A stretch of DNA of 64,000 nt from Flavobacteriales bacterium (GTDB lineage Bacteria > Bacteroidota > Bacteroidia > Flavobacteriales_F > PHOS-HE28): contig JAHBUL010000001.1 in assembly GCA_019638085.1 (NCBI GenBank), positions 377,630-441,629 on the forward strand, read 5' to 3'. The position numbers were made by a program, and so were the translations under genes. A model generated the notes under the pieces. It was not told the origin of the DNA. It saw only the letters and a list, made by a program, of their open reading frames with translations, and made no database searches. Below are positions 10,091 through 19,683 of this stretch, piece after piece (position 1 is the first letter of the stretch; each line of letters begins with the position of its first letter).

Positions 10091-11029
10091 ATGGACCTCA
10101 TGCGATACCTCCTCCTCCTCCTGATCGCTGGATCGTCCCTGCAGGCCGCGCGTGCGCAGCAACTGCCGCAGCTCAGCCAGTACAACAGCAACGATTACCT
10201 CTACGATCCCGCCGTGGCCGGAAGCCGCCCCTGGTTCGAGATCCGAAGCACGCACCGCAACCAATGGGTGGGCATCCAGGATGCACCGCGCACCTTCATG
10301 CTCAGCGCCACCACGCCCTTGGGGACCAACATGGGCCTCGGCGGATACATCTTCACGGACAACGTGGGGCCATCACGCCGTACCGGTATGCAGCTCAGCT
10401 ACGCCTACCACCTGCGCATTACTGAGGACATCAAGCTGGGCCTGGGCCTCTCCTTCGGCATGCTCCAGTTCCTGATCGATGGCTCCAAGATCGAATTCCA
10501 CGATCCCGACGAGCCCTTGATGGATGATCAGCTCCGCGGATCACTGATGCCCGATGCCACGTTCGGCCTCTACCTCTATCACGAGAAATGGTGGTTCGGT
10601 GCCACCGCCCCGCAACTGCTCCACAACAGGGTCATCTTTTTCGATGATCAGGACCAGAGCTTCAGCACATTGGCAGCGCATTATTATGCGTTGGGCGGCT
10701 ACCGCTTTGCCATTGGTGAAGACCTGAAGTTGGAACCCTCCTTCCTGCTGAAATACGTGGACCCGGTCCCGCCGAAATTGGACCTCACCGCGACCGTGTG
10801 GTACCGCGATATGGTCTGGTTGGGGGCCACCTACCGCACCGAGGATGCGCTCAGCTTCATGGTGGGTTACTGGATGAAGAAAACATTCCAGTTCGGCTAC
10901 AGCTACGACCTTACCACCACCAATTTGCGCAATTACACCTCGGGCACCCATGAGGTGATGTTGGGTGTCACCTTCGGGAAGGAGCCGCCTGCACCGGTTA
11001 CGGGAGGGGCATTGGCACCGACACCTTGA
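10091..11029 (+). CDS. PorP/SprF family T9SS outer-membrane protein
   Basis: Complete 312-residue SprF-like protein. A signal peptide (LLLLLIAGSSLQAARAQ) is followed by the family hallmark QLSQYNSNDYLYDPAVAGS, then HRNQWVGIQDAPRTF, GLGGYIFTDNVGP, and beta strands to the end, including FGYSYDLTTTNL and GTHEVMLGV. A second ATG at 10100 would also leave an intact signal peptide. It starts 3 nt after the giant adhesin stop, so it is almost certainly its operon partner. By analogy with SprF/SprB it would help that adhesin through or onto the outer membrane. After the gene there is a 422-nt spacer with inverted heptamer repeats before the next adhesin. Confidence 0.93.
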   Translation: MDLMRYLLLLLIAGSSLQAARAQQLPQLSQYNSNDYLYDPAVAGSRPWFEIRSTHRNQWVGIQDAPRTFMLSATTPLGTNMGLGGYIFTDNVGPSRRTGMQLSYAYHLRITEDIKLGLGLSFGMLQFLIDGSKIEFHDPDEPLMDDQLRGSLMPDATFGLYLYHEKWWFGATAPQLLHNRVIFFDDQDQSFSTLAAHYYALGGYRFAIGEDLKLEPSFLLKYVDPVPPKLDLTATVWYRDMVWLGATYRTEDALSFMVGYWMKKTFQFGYSYDLTTTNLRNYTSGTHEVMLGVTFGKEPPAPVTGGALAPTP

Positions 11030-11036
11030 GCGAGGT

Positions 11037-11249
11037 GGTTGTCCGTTGTCAGTTGTCAGTTGTCGGGGACGCTTGGCCAGTTCAGCGCTTTGTCATGGAC
11101 CGCAACACTTGACGGTCATCCGGCGCGCCTGACCGCCGAAGGCGTGGGTCAGGTCGGAGGCCGTCCGGACAACTGACAACTATACTTGACAGCCCTCCGT
11201 CGCGGGCAGGTCGGAGAACGCCTGACAACTGACAACTGACAACTATACC
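11037..11249. repeat. Inverted array of GTTGTCA heptamers
   Basis: About four tandem GTTGTCM heptamers lie at 11037-11064. The exact 20-bp reverse complement of 11045-11064 occurs at 11224-11243, with another partial inverted copy (GACAACTGACAAC) at 11168-11180. Arms are 159 bp apart. The transcript could fold into a long stem, perhaps ending transcription between the two adhesin units. Confidence 0.85.
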
Positions 11250-11401
11250 AACTGTGGCATCTACTGAACAGGAGAGACCAGAAAGCAGGCAAAAATCGAG
11301 TTGATCACCGTTAATCAAAGATCTATCGGGCCGAACAGTCCATTGGTCGGAGGTGTTATGGGGCACCGTCGAGGCATAGAGATCCGAGGGAGGTAACTTT
11401 C

Positions 11402-11408
11402 TATCTTG
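11402..11408 (+). promoter_or_regulatory. Promoter-like TATCTTG element for second adhesin
   Basis: TATCTTG followed by CGGC resembles the Bacteroidota -7 box (TAnnTTTG, one base short). It would give a leader of roughly 35-40 nt before the ATG at 11452. Confidence 0.4.
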
Positions 11409-11451
11409 CGGCACCATTAATAAGCTGTGGAAAGCCGGTAATGGACAGCCT

Positions 11452-14400
11452 ATGAATGTGAACAAGACGCTATCATGCATATTGCCAGCCCTCTTCCTGC
11501 TGGTGTGCATGCCTTCACTTTCCGGTATGGACCTGCCTATGCGGGGCGACGCCGTTGCTGTGCCCGATGCCGCTGTGGCCATGGGGCCGGGTACCAATGG
11601 GAGTGTTGCCCTCTGTAGCAACAGCGCCAGCATACAGTTGATCGCTCATTTGGGTGGCTCGCCGGAGCCTGGCGGTACCTGGAGCGGTCCGGCCGGGCAC
11701 CCGGGAACGTTCGATCCCGCTACCGATGCACCGGGCGTCTTCACCTATACCGTAGCCGGGCCTCCTATCGCCAGCGCAACCGTGACCGTTACGGTCCATG
11801 CGCTCCCTTCCGCCGGTACCGCAGGTGTGCTCGCCGTGTGTGAGAATGGTGCGCCCGTGAACCTCTTCACCCGCTTGGGTGGCTCGCCGGATACTGGCGG
11901 TACATGGACCTTCGGCGGGAATACGGTGAGCAACACCTTCACCCCGGGAACATCGCCTGCGGGTACCTACACCTACACCGTCACGGGTACACCACCCTGC
12001 CCGAATGCCACCGCGACCGTGGAGGTTACCGTGAACACACTTCCGAATGCCGGCACATCTGGGACGTTGAACACCTGTAGCAATGGACCGGCAGTGGACC
12101 TGTTCACGAAATTGGGCGGTTCACCTGATCCCGGAGGCGCATGGACGCTCGGCGGGAACCCCATCAGCAACATGTTCACACCGGGCACTTCCGTGGCCGG
12201 TACGTATGTGTACACGGTGAACGGCACCCCGCCATGCCCCAACGCCACAGCGAACGTGGTGGTGACCGTGGAGACCGCCCCGGAAGCCGGGAACAGTGCG
12301 AGCATTACGGTATGTAGCAACGACGCGTCCTTCAGCTTGCGCTCCAAGCTAGGTGGTTCACCCGATGTCGGCGGTACATGGACCCCTGGCGGAAGCGATA
12401 CGTTCGTCCCCGGTACATCGCCTCCCGGAATTTATACCTACGTGGTGGCCGGGACCGCCCCCTGTGCCAACGACACCGCCAAGGTGACCATTGTTGTACG
12501 GGAAGCGCCGGATGCCGGAACCAACCGTTCGGTATCGGTGTGCAGTGATGGCCCTACCTTCAACCTGCGTGATTCCTTGGGTGGAACGCCGGATGTCGGC
12601 GGTACGTGGGTAGGCCCGGGAGGTCCGCATTCCGGGCAGTTCCAGCCGAACACGGATCCAGCAGGACAATACACCTACACCGTTGCAGGCCAAGCGCCTT
12701 GCAGTCCGGCCACGGCGAAGGTGACGGTTGCGGTGAAGGCAGCGCCCAATGCCGGCACCAACGCCAATGTGGTGAAGTGTTCCAACGACCCCTCTTTCAC
12801 ATTGATCTCCCAATTGGGGGGAACGCCAGCCAGCGGAGGCACTTGGCGCGGCCCGGACAACCAGGTCTTCCCATCAGGCAATTTTGTGCCGGGGACCACG
12901 CCTCCGGGTGCATATACCTACACGGTCACGGGTGAGTCGCCCTGCATTCCGGCCACCGCCACGGTGAACGTTTCGGTGACCACGGCACCACAGGCCGGTA
13001 CCAATGGAACGCATACGGTCTGTAGCAGCGGCGGCTCCTTCGCGCTGTTCACGCACTTGGGCGGCAACCCGGATGTGGGCGGTACATGGACCGGTCCCGC
13101 TGGCCCCGTGCCTTCCGGGAATTTCGTGCCGGGCACCAGCCCTGCGGGCGTATACACCTATCGCGTTACGGGCACGGGACCTTGCTCGGATGCTACGGCT
13201 ACAGTGACCGTTACCGTGGTGGCCGCAGCCAATGCGGGTAGTAATGGCTCCGTGACCCTTTGTAGCACCAGTTCCAATACGAACCTGTTCTCCTACTTGG
13301 GTGGATCTCCCAATACCGGAGGATCGTGGACCAAGCCCGCACCCGCAGGGGGAACGCTGGCCGGAGGGATCTACCAACCGTCCAACCCGGCCCACCCGGC
13401 CGGTGCCTATACCTATACGGTTACCGGAATTGCACCTTGCCCGAACGTTTCCGCGATCGTGCAGGTGGTGGAGAATCAAGCTCCCAATGCCGGGACCAAT
13501 GGTACTACCGTGCAGTGCAGCACCAATCCGCCCTTCAACATGGGGACCATACTCGGTGGTGGGCCGGATGCTGGGGGCAGCTGGTTGAATGCCGCGAATG
13601 CCACGGTTCCTGCACAATTCACCCCCGGCACCACCACGCCCGGCGTATACCGCTATGTGGTTCCGGGGCTCGCTCCCTGCGCAAATGACACGGCACAGGT
13701 GACGGTGAACGTGAACACGGCTCCGGTGGCCGGTACCAATGGCGCCATCGTGGTGTGCAGCGATGATGCCCCCGTGGACCTCTTCGCCCTGCTCGGCGGA
13801 AGTCCGGATGCAGGAGGCACGTGGAAGGATCCGAACAACGGGAACAATAACGGCTCATATGTACCTGGCCCCGGTGCAGTGCAAGGTGGATATACCTATA
13901 CGGTGGCGGGTGCGAGCCCTTGTGCAAATGCCACGGCCGTGGTCACCGTAACGCAGCACCGCAGGCCGGTGGCCGGTACCAGTGCCACCTTGCCCCTGTG
14001 CAGTACCGCCGATCCGGTGAATCTGTTCAATAGCTTGGCCGGCACACCCGATGCCGGTGGCACTTGGACCGGCCCGGGGGGGATACCGAGCAATGGGGTC
14101 TTCATCGCTTCCACGGCAGGAAGCTTCGTGTACAAATACAAGGTCGCCGGTACAGCGCCCTGCGCACCCGATAGTGCTACGGTGACGGTGAACGTGACCC
14201 AGGCACCCAATGCCGGCGACAACGGGACATTGACGATCTGCTCCGGCCAAGTGACCGTGGACCTGTTCGATGCGTTGGGAGGTACCCCGGACCTCAACGG
14301 TGTCTGGAGCGAGATCACCGTGACGGGCCGGCTCAGCAGCCATTTCTTCAATCCCGGAACACCCACACAGCTTCCTGCCGGGGACTATGATTTCCGCTAC

Positions 14401-17400
14401 ATCGTTCCGGCGAGCGGGCTCTGTGTGGCGGATACTGCTCTGGTACGGATCACCATTGTGCCCTTGCTGGATGCGGGGAACAACGGTACGAAGACCGTGT
14501 GCAACACGGAAACCAACGTGGACCTGTTCACCGGCCTTGGAGGAACACCGCAATCGGGAGGCACCTGGATCGACCTGAACGCGACGGGGCAGGTCACGGG
14601 ACAATTCTTCAATGCCAACGGTGCCGGCGCTGGATCATACCAGTTCAGGTACAGGCTCACCGGCATCATGGGTTGTGCCTCGGATTCCGCCACCGTGACC
14701 GTGAACGTGACCGCTGGGCCGAATGCCGGCCATGAAGGTTGGGCCACCTTCTGCTCGGATGGACCGGCCGTAAGCTTGTTTCCGTACATCAGTCCGGCTG
14801 ATGGGGGAGGGACATGGCGCAAGCCAGTTCCGGGCAGCCAAGTGTTCAGTGGGACATACGTTCCGAACACGTTCGACCCGGGGGACTACACCTATACCGT
14901 GAGCGGGACCGCCCCGTGCAGTGCCGCCGTGGCCGTGTTGCATGTGAGCGAAACGCTCGGACCGGACCCGGGATCATCCAATGTGGTCACCAAATGCGCA
15001 AGTGATCCATCCTTCAATATGACCGCAACGCTGGGAGGAACCCCGAACCCGAACGGTACATGGAAAGGACCGGATGGGTTGCCACACAGCAGCACCTTCG
15101 TTCCTGGCCAGGACACACCCGGGGTATACGTCTATACCGTTGCCGGAACCTTCCCCTGCGTGGACAAGTCCAGCTCGCTTACGGTGAACGTGAACCCCGT
15201 GCCGCAAGCCGGTGGTGCCACCACCAAGTCCGTGTGCGACAACGTCGCGAGTTTCCTGCTCATCAACGAACTTCCCGGTGCCGGGACGGGCGGTTCATGG
15301 TTTGATCCGAGCATGGACCCATTCCCGTCAGGCACCTACACCCCGGGTACCAGCGATCCGGGGATCTATACCTACCGCGTTCCGGGTATCGCACCTTGCG
15401 GGGTTGCTGAAGGGACGGTCACCGTTTTCGAGACGGTTTCGCCCCAGGCCGGGCGCGATACGTCCGTGGCCTTCTGCCAAAACGGGGCATCGGTTGATCT
15501 GGTGAACGTCCTGGGTGGGCCGCATGATCTCAGCGGAACATGGACGGGACCAGCTCCTTCCCAAGCCTATTTCAGCGGAATCTTCCAGCCGGGCATCGAC
15601 ACGCCGGGCGTATATACCTATCACGTGAACGGCATTCCACCGTGCCCTGCCGATAGCAGCACCGTGACGGTGGCCGTGCTGCCACCCCCGAATGCCGGAC
15701 AGAGCAATAGCATCAATAAATGTGCAATAGCTCCTTTGGTCGGTCTCTTTGCCATGGTGGACTATCTCGGGAATCCCGACCTGAACGGCACGTGGATGCG
15801 CCTGCCCTCAGGTCCGGTGAGCAATGGCATTTTCGATCCTTATGCGGAGGGGCCGGGAACACATAGCTTCCGATACACGGTACAGCCCGCCGGCAATTCG
15901 CCCTGCGCACCCGCCCAGGCCACGCTCACCATCCACGTGACCGCGGCACCCAATGCCGGAGGAGATGGAAACTTGCCGCTTTGCAGCACCAGTGGGATCA
16001 CGGCGATGTTCCCCTATCTGACCGGTAACCCACAAACCGGTGGTACGTGGAGCTACAACGGGGTGAGCCATGGAAGCAGCTTCAACCCGAATGTGGACCA
16101 GCCCGGGCCGTATGCCTACACGGTGCAGGGCAGTGGGGGCTGTGCGAACGACACCGCCATTGTGACCGTAGCCCTGAACCAAATGCCCAATGCCGGTTGC
16201 AATGGCGTATTGACCATCTGTGACGATACCTTGGCGGCCATTGTGCTGCGCAGCGTACTGAACTGTTCCCCGGCTACAGGAGGTACGTGGACGGATGCCG
16301 ATGGCAATCCGGCGAACGAGATCTATCTGCCGGGTGATTTCGGAGTAGGGGTCCACACCTTTACCTACACCGTACCGGGTATTTTTCCCTGTTCAGCGGC
16401 CACTGCCCAAGCCACCATCATTCAGAACCATGCGCCCAATGCGGGGAACAATGCGACGATCGCATCCTGCACGAACGATCCGGAGGTGGATATGGTCCAA
16501 CTCCTGGGCACCAACGCAGACCCCTCCGGGAATTGGATCAACGCGCTTGGGACGGTTGTTTCCTCGGTCTTCGTGCCGCAAGCCCATGTGGCGGGCACCT
16601 ATGTCTACCGTTATATCGTGGTTGGCAATGCGCCCTGTGTGAACGACACGGCCACTGTGACGATCAATTTGAACCGTAAACCCGTGGCGGGTATTAGCAC
16701 GGCTCCACAGATCTGCACCAATGGCCCCACGTTGCCCTTGTTGGGTCTGCTGGGTGGCACACCGGACAACAACGGAACATGGGCCTACCATCCTCCCAGC
16801 GGAGCACCGGTACCACATGACCCCACCTTCGATCCGGCCACCGATCCAGCCGGTGCCTATGTGTACACGGTGAGCGGAATAGCACCTTGTACCAATAGCA
16901 CGGCAACGGCACAGATCACCTTGGTGCCCGAACCGGATGCCGGTTCGTTTGGTGCCATGAGCGTCTGCGTTAGTGAATGTTCCGTGGCCCTGTTCAACGG
17001 GCTACAGGGAACCCCCCAAGCTGGAGGGACGTGGACGGACATCAATTCATCAGGCCAGTTGAGCAATGGGGTCTTCAACGCCTGCGGTGTTTCACCGGGT
17101 GTCTATCGCTTCCGGTATACGGTCGCTGGAGTAGGCCCCTGTGCGAACGACACGGCCACGGTCGCGGTGACCGTGGTCCCGGAACTGGATGCCGGTAATG
17201 ATGCATCGGTCACCCTTTGCACCAGCGACTTCGTTCCCTTGCTGCAATACCTGGGAGGATCCCCACAGCCGGGAGGCACATGGACCGGGGTGGAAAGCCA
17301 GGCAGGATTGATCAATGGCGTGCTGAATGCCGGGTTGGCCGGCGTTGGTCTCCATCACTACTGGTATGTGTTGAGCGGCTCCTCCAGCTGCGCACCGGAC

Positions 17401-19683
17401 ACGGCGCTACTTACCGTGACCATCCAGAACGGGCCAAGGGCAGGCAATGGCGTGCCCCGAAGCCTGTGTTCCAGTGAGACGTCATTCGACCTGTATACAC
17501 AACTAAGCCCTCCCTATGATCTGAATGGTACGTGGTACTTCCCGGCACCAGGTGGGGCCATGTCCGGCTCCAGCATGGACCCGGCCATGGATCCCCAAGG
17601 AACGTATGTGTACATCGTACCCGCAATTGGTAACTGTGCAGCGGATTCAGCCTTTGTGGACATCACGATCAGGCAGGCGCCGAATGCCGGCACGAACGGC
17701 TCCTTGAGCTTCTGTTCCAACGGGGCATCGGCCTATCTCAGCACCGGGCTAGGGGGCACGCCGGATACCACGGGCAGCTGGACCTACAACAATGTGGCAC
17801 ATGGCCCGGTCTACAACCCGTTAACGGATGCTCCGGGCATTTATGTGTACACGGTCACCGGTATGAATCCGTGTGCCAATGCTACGGCCACCGTACTGGT
17901 CACCGAGGTCCTGGAACCCTATGCCGGAGGTGACAACAGCTACACCTTCTGTTCCAGCGACGGCTCCTTCAATATGTTCGACAAGCTGGCGGGCAATCCG
18001 CAAAGCGGCGGCACATGGAGAAGGGACGGCATGCCACCTACCAACCATGGTGCCGTCTATAACCCCAGCGTTGATGTCAGTGGCGTATTCCTGTACATCC
18101 GTGCGGGAACGGCACCGTGCGCCAACGATACCGCACGGTTGACCGTGACTGAAGTACGGGCACCACAGGCAGGGAACAATGCCACCTTGAACATTTGCCC
18201 TACCGATACCTTGGTGGACCTGTTCGCGGCCTTGGGGCCGAATGCGGACAGCGTGGGCATCTGGACAGATGCGGCCAACACACAACTGCCTGATAGCCTC
18301 TTCGACGCCACGCAGGTGACCATTGGCACCTACGTGTTCACATACACCGTGACCGGTACTGCTCCATGCGTTGATGCCGTAGCGACCGTGACCGTGAACG
18401 TAGGAGCAGGACAGGACGCCGGCATCGGAGGCAACGACACCATCTGTGGGGCGCTCACGGAATATGACCTGTTCCAATCCTTGGGCGGAAACCCCGACCT
18501 CGGTGGCGTGTGGAGCGAGCAGGTCGGCGTGGGGGCCATTACCGGCAGCAGCTTGGATGCCACCGCATTGGTGCCCGGTTCCGTATACCCGCTCGTATAC
18601 ACCTTGGACGACCCCTCATGCGGACAGGTCCAGAGCGTGGTGCTCATGTACATCGCGCCCTTCCCGGACCCCGGTGCCGATACTACCGTGACCGTATGCT
18701 CCACGAGCAGCCCCGTGCTGCTGGTGTCATTCTTGTCGGGCGCCGAACCCGGTGGCACCTGGGTTGCTCCAAATGGAACACCCACGGACAGCCTCTTCGA
18801 CCCAGCGCTGGATCCACCCGGCACCTATGGTTATCTCCTCGCGGGGAATACGTATTGCGCGGATACCCTGGCCCGCATCACCATGGTGGTGAACCCGCCT
18901 GCAAATGCGGGGACCGATGGGATGGAGCAAGTCTGCAATGATGGCTCCGTGGAGCTCTTCCCGCTCTTGGGCGGCGGTGCACAAGCAGGAGGCAATTGGG
19001 TCGATCTGGATGGATCCGGCGAATTGAACGAAGGGGCCGTGGATGTAGGCGCGCTCGGCGCAGGCCAATACCGGTTCCGCTATCGCGTGGACGTGGCTGG
19101 TTGTGCCTCCGATAGCTCAGAGGTCTCGCTGCTGATCGTGGACGGGGTAAGCGTGAGCGATGTGCAGCGCATCTGCAACGAACAGGACCGCACCTACGTG
19201 GTGAGCTTCACCCTCACGGGTGGCACGCCAAGCAGCTATGCGGTCACCGGTGGGTCGGGAACATTGAGCACTACGGCGCCCTACACGTTCACCAGTGAAC
19301 CCATCTTCACCAGCCAGCCCTTCACCTTCCTGGCGGATGATGACAACCACTGCACACCACGCGTGGTGGAAGGCATATCACCCTGCGTGTTCCAGGATGA
19401 AGTCTTCGTGCCGGGATCCTTCTCCCCGAACGGTGATGGCATCAACGACAACTTTACCATTCCGGGCATCGAAGGCTATCCCTCCAATTCCATCGTCATC
19501 TTCAACCGCTGGGGCGGCGAAGTGTACAAGGGCTCAGGCTACGATAACGCGCGTACGGTATGGGACGGAAGTTCGCCCGATGCGCTTATTCCGGGTGATG
19601 CCTCCACGGGTACCTACTATTACGTCCTTGATCTGGGTGATGGCTCCGAACCGCTGAAAGGCTTTATCTACCTGAACCGATGA
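11452..19683 (+). CDS. Giant repeat adhesin (second repeat family) with T9SS type-B C-terminal domain
   Basis: A 2743-residue secreted protein. The signal peptide is LSCILPALFLLVCMPSLSG. Residues ~40 to ~2560 are about 31 tandem units of ~80 residues with consensus NAGTNGxxxxCS, DLFxxLGGSPDxGGTW, FxPGTxPPGTYTYTVTG and APCANATATVTV. Each unit has two conserved Cys, a scheme different from the SprB units of the first adhesin. Residues 2652-2743 are the CHU_C/gliding-motility C-terminal sorting domain (FVPGSFSPNGDGIND, FNRWGGEVYKGSGY, GTYYYVLDLGDG). Its stop overlaps the following sprF-like ATG by 4 nt, so the pair is translationally coupled. Likely a stalk-like surface fibre or adhesin exported by T9SS; no enzymatic domain is visible. 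Confidence 0.92.
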   Translation: MNVNKTLSCILPALFLLVCMPSLSGMDLPMRGDAVAVPDAAVAMGPGTNGSVALCSNSASIQLIAHLGGSPEPGGTWSGPAGHPGTFDPATDAPGVFTYTVAGPPIASATVTVTVHALPSAGTAGVLAVCENGAPVNLFTRLGGSPDTGGTWTFGGNTVSNTFTPGTSPAGTYTYTVTGTPPCPNATATVEVTVNTLPNAGTSGTLNTCSNGPAVDLFTKLGGSPDPGGAWTLGGNPISNMFTPGTSVAGTYVYTVNGTPPCPNATANVVVTVETAPEAGNSASITVCSNDASFSLRSKLGGSPDVGGTWTPGGSDTFVPGTSPPGIYTYVVAGTAPCANDTAKVTIVVREAPDAGTNRSVSVCSDGPTFNLRDSLGGTPDVGGTWVGPGGPHSGQFQPNTDPAGQYTYTVAGQAPCSPATAKVTVAVKAAPNAGTNANVVKCSNDPSFTLISQLGGTPASGGTWRGPDNQVFPSGNFVPGTTPPGAYTYTVTGESPCIPATATVNVSVTTAPQAGTNGTHTVCSSGGSFALFTHLGGNPDVGGTWTGPAGPVPSGNFVPGTSPAGVYTYRVTGTGPCSDATATVTVTVVAAANAGSNGSVTLCSTSSNTNLFSYLGGSPNTGGSWTKPAPAGGTLAGGIYQPSNPAHPAGAYTYTVTGIAPCPNVSAIVQVVENQAPNAGTNGTTVQCSTNPPFNMGTILGGGPDAGGSWLNAANATVPAQFTPGTTTPGVYRYVVPGLAPCANDTAQVTVNVNTAPVAGTNGAIVVCSDDAPVDLFALLGGSPDAGGTWKDPNNGNNNGSYVPGPGAVQGGYTYTVAGASPCANATAVVTVTQHRRPVAGTSATLPLCSTADPVNLFNSLAGTPDAGGTWTGPGGIPSNGVFIASTAGSFVYKYKVAGTAPCAPDSATVTVNVTQAPNAGDNGTLTICSGQVTVDLFDALGGTPDLNGVWSEITVTGRLSSHFFNPGTPTQLPAGDYDFRYIVPASGLCVADTALVRITIVPLLDAGNNGTKTVCNTETNVDLFTGLGGTPQSGGTWIDLNATGQVTGQFFNANGAGAGSYQFRYRLTGIMGCASDSATVTVNVTAGPNAGHEGWATFCSDGPAVSLFPYISPADGGGTWRKPVPGSQVFSGTYVPNTFDPGDYTYTVSGTAPCSAAVAVLHVSETLGPDPGSSNVVTKCASDPSFNMTATLGGTPNPNGTWKGPDGLPHSSTFVPGQDTPGVYVYTVAGTFPCVDKSSSLTVNVNPVPQAGGATTKSVCDNVASFLLINELPGAGTGGSWFDPSMDPFPSGTYTPGTSDPGIYTYRVPGIAPCGVAEGTVTVFETVSPQAGRDTSVAFCQNGASVDLVNVLGGPHDLSGTWTGPAPSQAYFSGIFQPGIDTPGVYTYHVNGIPPCPADSSTVTVAVLPPPNAGQSNSINKCAIAPLVGLFAMVDYLGNPDLNGTWMRLPSGPVSNGIFDPYAEGPGTHSFRYTVQPAGNSPCAPAQATLTIHVTAAPNAGGDGNLPLCSTSGITAMFPYLTGNPQTGGTWSYNGVSHGSSFNPNVDQPGPYAYTVQGSGGCANDTAIVTVALNQMPNAGCNGVLTICDDTLAAIVLRSVLNCSPATGGTWTDADGNPANEIYLPGDFGVGVHTFTYTVPGIFPCSAATAQATIIQNHAPNAGNNATIASCTNDPEVDMVQLLGTNADPSGNWINALGTVVSSVFVPQAHVAGTYVYRYIVVGNAPCVNDTATVTINLNRKPVAGISTAPQICTNGPTLPLLGLLGGTPDNNGTWAYHPPSGAPVPHDPTFDPATDPAGAYVYTVSGIAPCTNSTATAQITLVPEPDAGSFGAMSVCVSECSVALFNGLQGTPQAGGTWTDINSSGQLSNGVFNACGVSPGVYRFRYTVAGVGPCANDTATVAVTVVPELDAGNDASVTLCTSDFVPLLQYLGGSPQPGGTWTGVESQAGLINGVLNAGLAGVGLHHYWYVLSGSSSCAPDTALLTVTIQNGPRAGNGVPRSLCSSETSFDLYTQLSPPYDLNGTWYFPAPGGAMSGSSMDPAMDPQGTYVYIVPAIGNCAADSAFVDITIRQAPNAGTNGSLSFCSNGASAYLSTGLGGTPDTTGSWTYNNVAHGPVYNPLTDAPGIYVYTVTGMNPCANATATVLVTEVLEPYAGGDNSYTFCSSDGSFNMFDKLAGNPQSGGTWRRDGMPPTNHGAVYNPSVDVSGVFLYIRAGTAPCANDTARLTVTEVRAPQAGNNATLNICPTDTLVDLFAALGPNADSVGIWTDAANTQLPDSLFDATQVTIGTYVFTYTVTGTAPCVDAVATVTVNVGAGQDAGIGGNDTICGALTEYDLFQSLGGNPDLGGVWSEQVGVGAITGSSLDATALVPGSVYPLVYTLDDPSCGQVQSVVLMYIAPFPDPGADTTVTVCSTSSPVLLVSFLSGAEPGGTWVAPNGTPTDSLFDPALDPPGTYGYLLAGNTYCADTLARITMVVNPPANAGTDGMEQVCNDGSVELFPLLGGGAQAGGNWVDLDGSGELNEGAVDVGALGAGQYRFRYRVDVAGCASDSSEVSLLIVDGVSVSDVQRICNEQDRTYVVSFTLTGGTPSSYAVTGGSGTLSTTAPYTFTSEPIFTSQPFTFLADDDNHCTPRVVEGISPCVFQDEVFVPGSFSPNGDGINDNFTIPGIEGYPSNSIVIFNRWGGEVYKGSGYDNARTVWDGSSPDALIPGDASTGTYYYVLDLGDGSEPLKGFIYLNR

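Larger units (their letters stand above)
11030..11451. other. Non-coding spacer with inverted heptamer repeats and a promoter-like site
   Basis: No convincing gene is present. The left half contains the GTTGTCA repeat arms (listed separately), the middle has GC-rich segments sharing the word AGGTCGGAG, and the right half is AT-richer and ends with a TATCTTG promoter-like element 43 nt before the adhesin start. A minus-strand open frame runs through here but has no family features and crosses the repeats. Confidence 0.7.

Noticed and set aside
11082..11633. 183-codon minus-strand frame across the adhesin spacer
   Set aside because: It crosses the inverted heptamer arrays and the start of the second adhesin, and its product has no recognisable feature.
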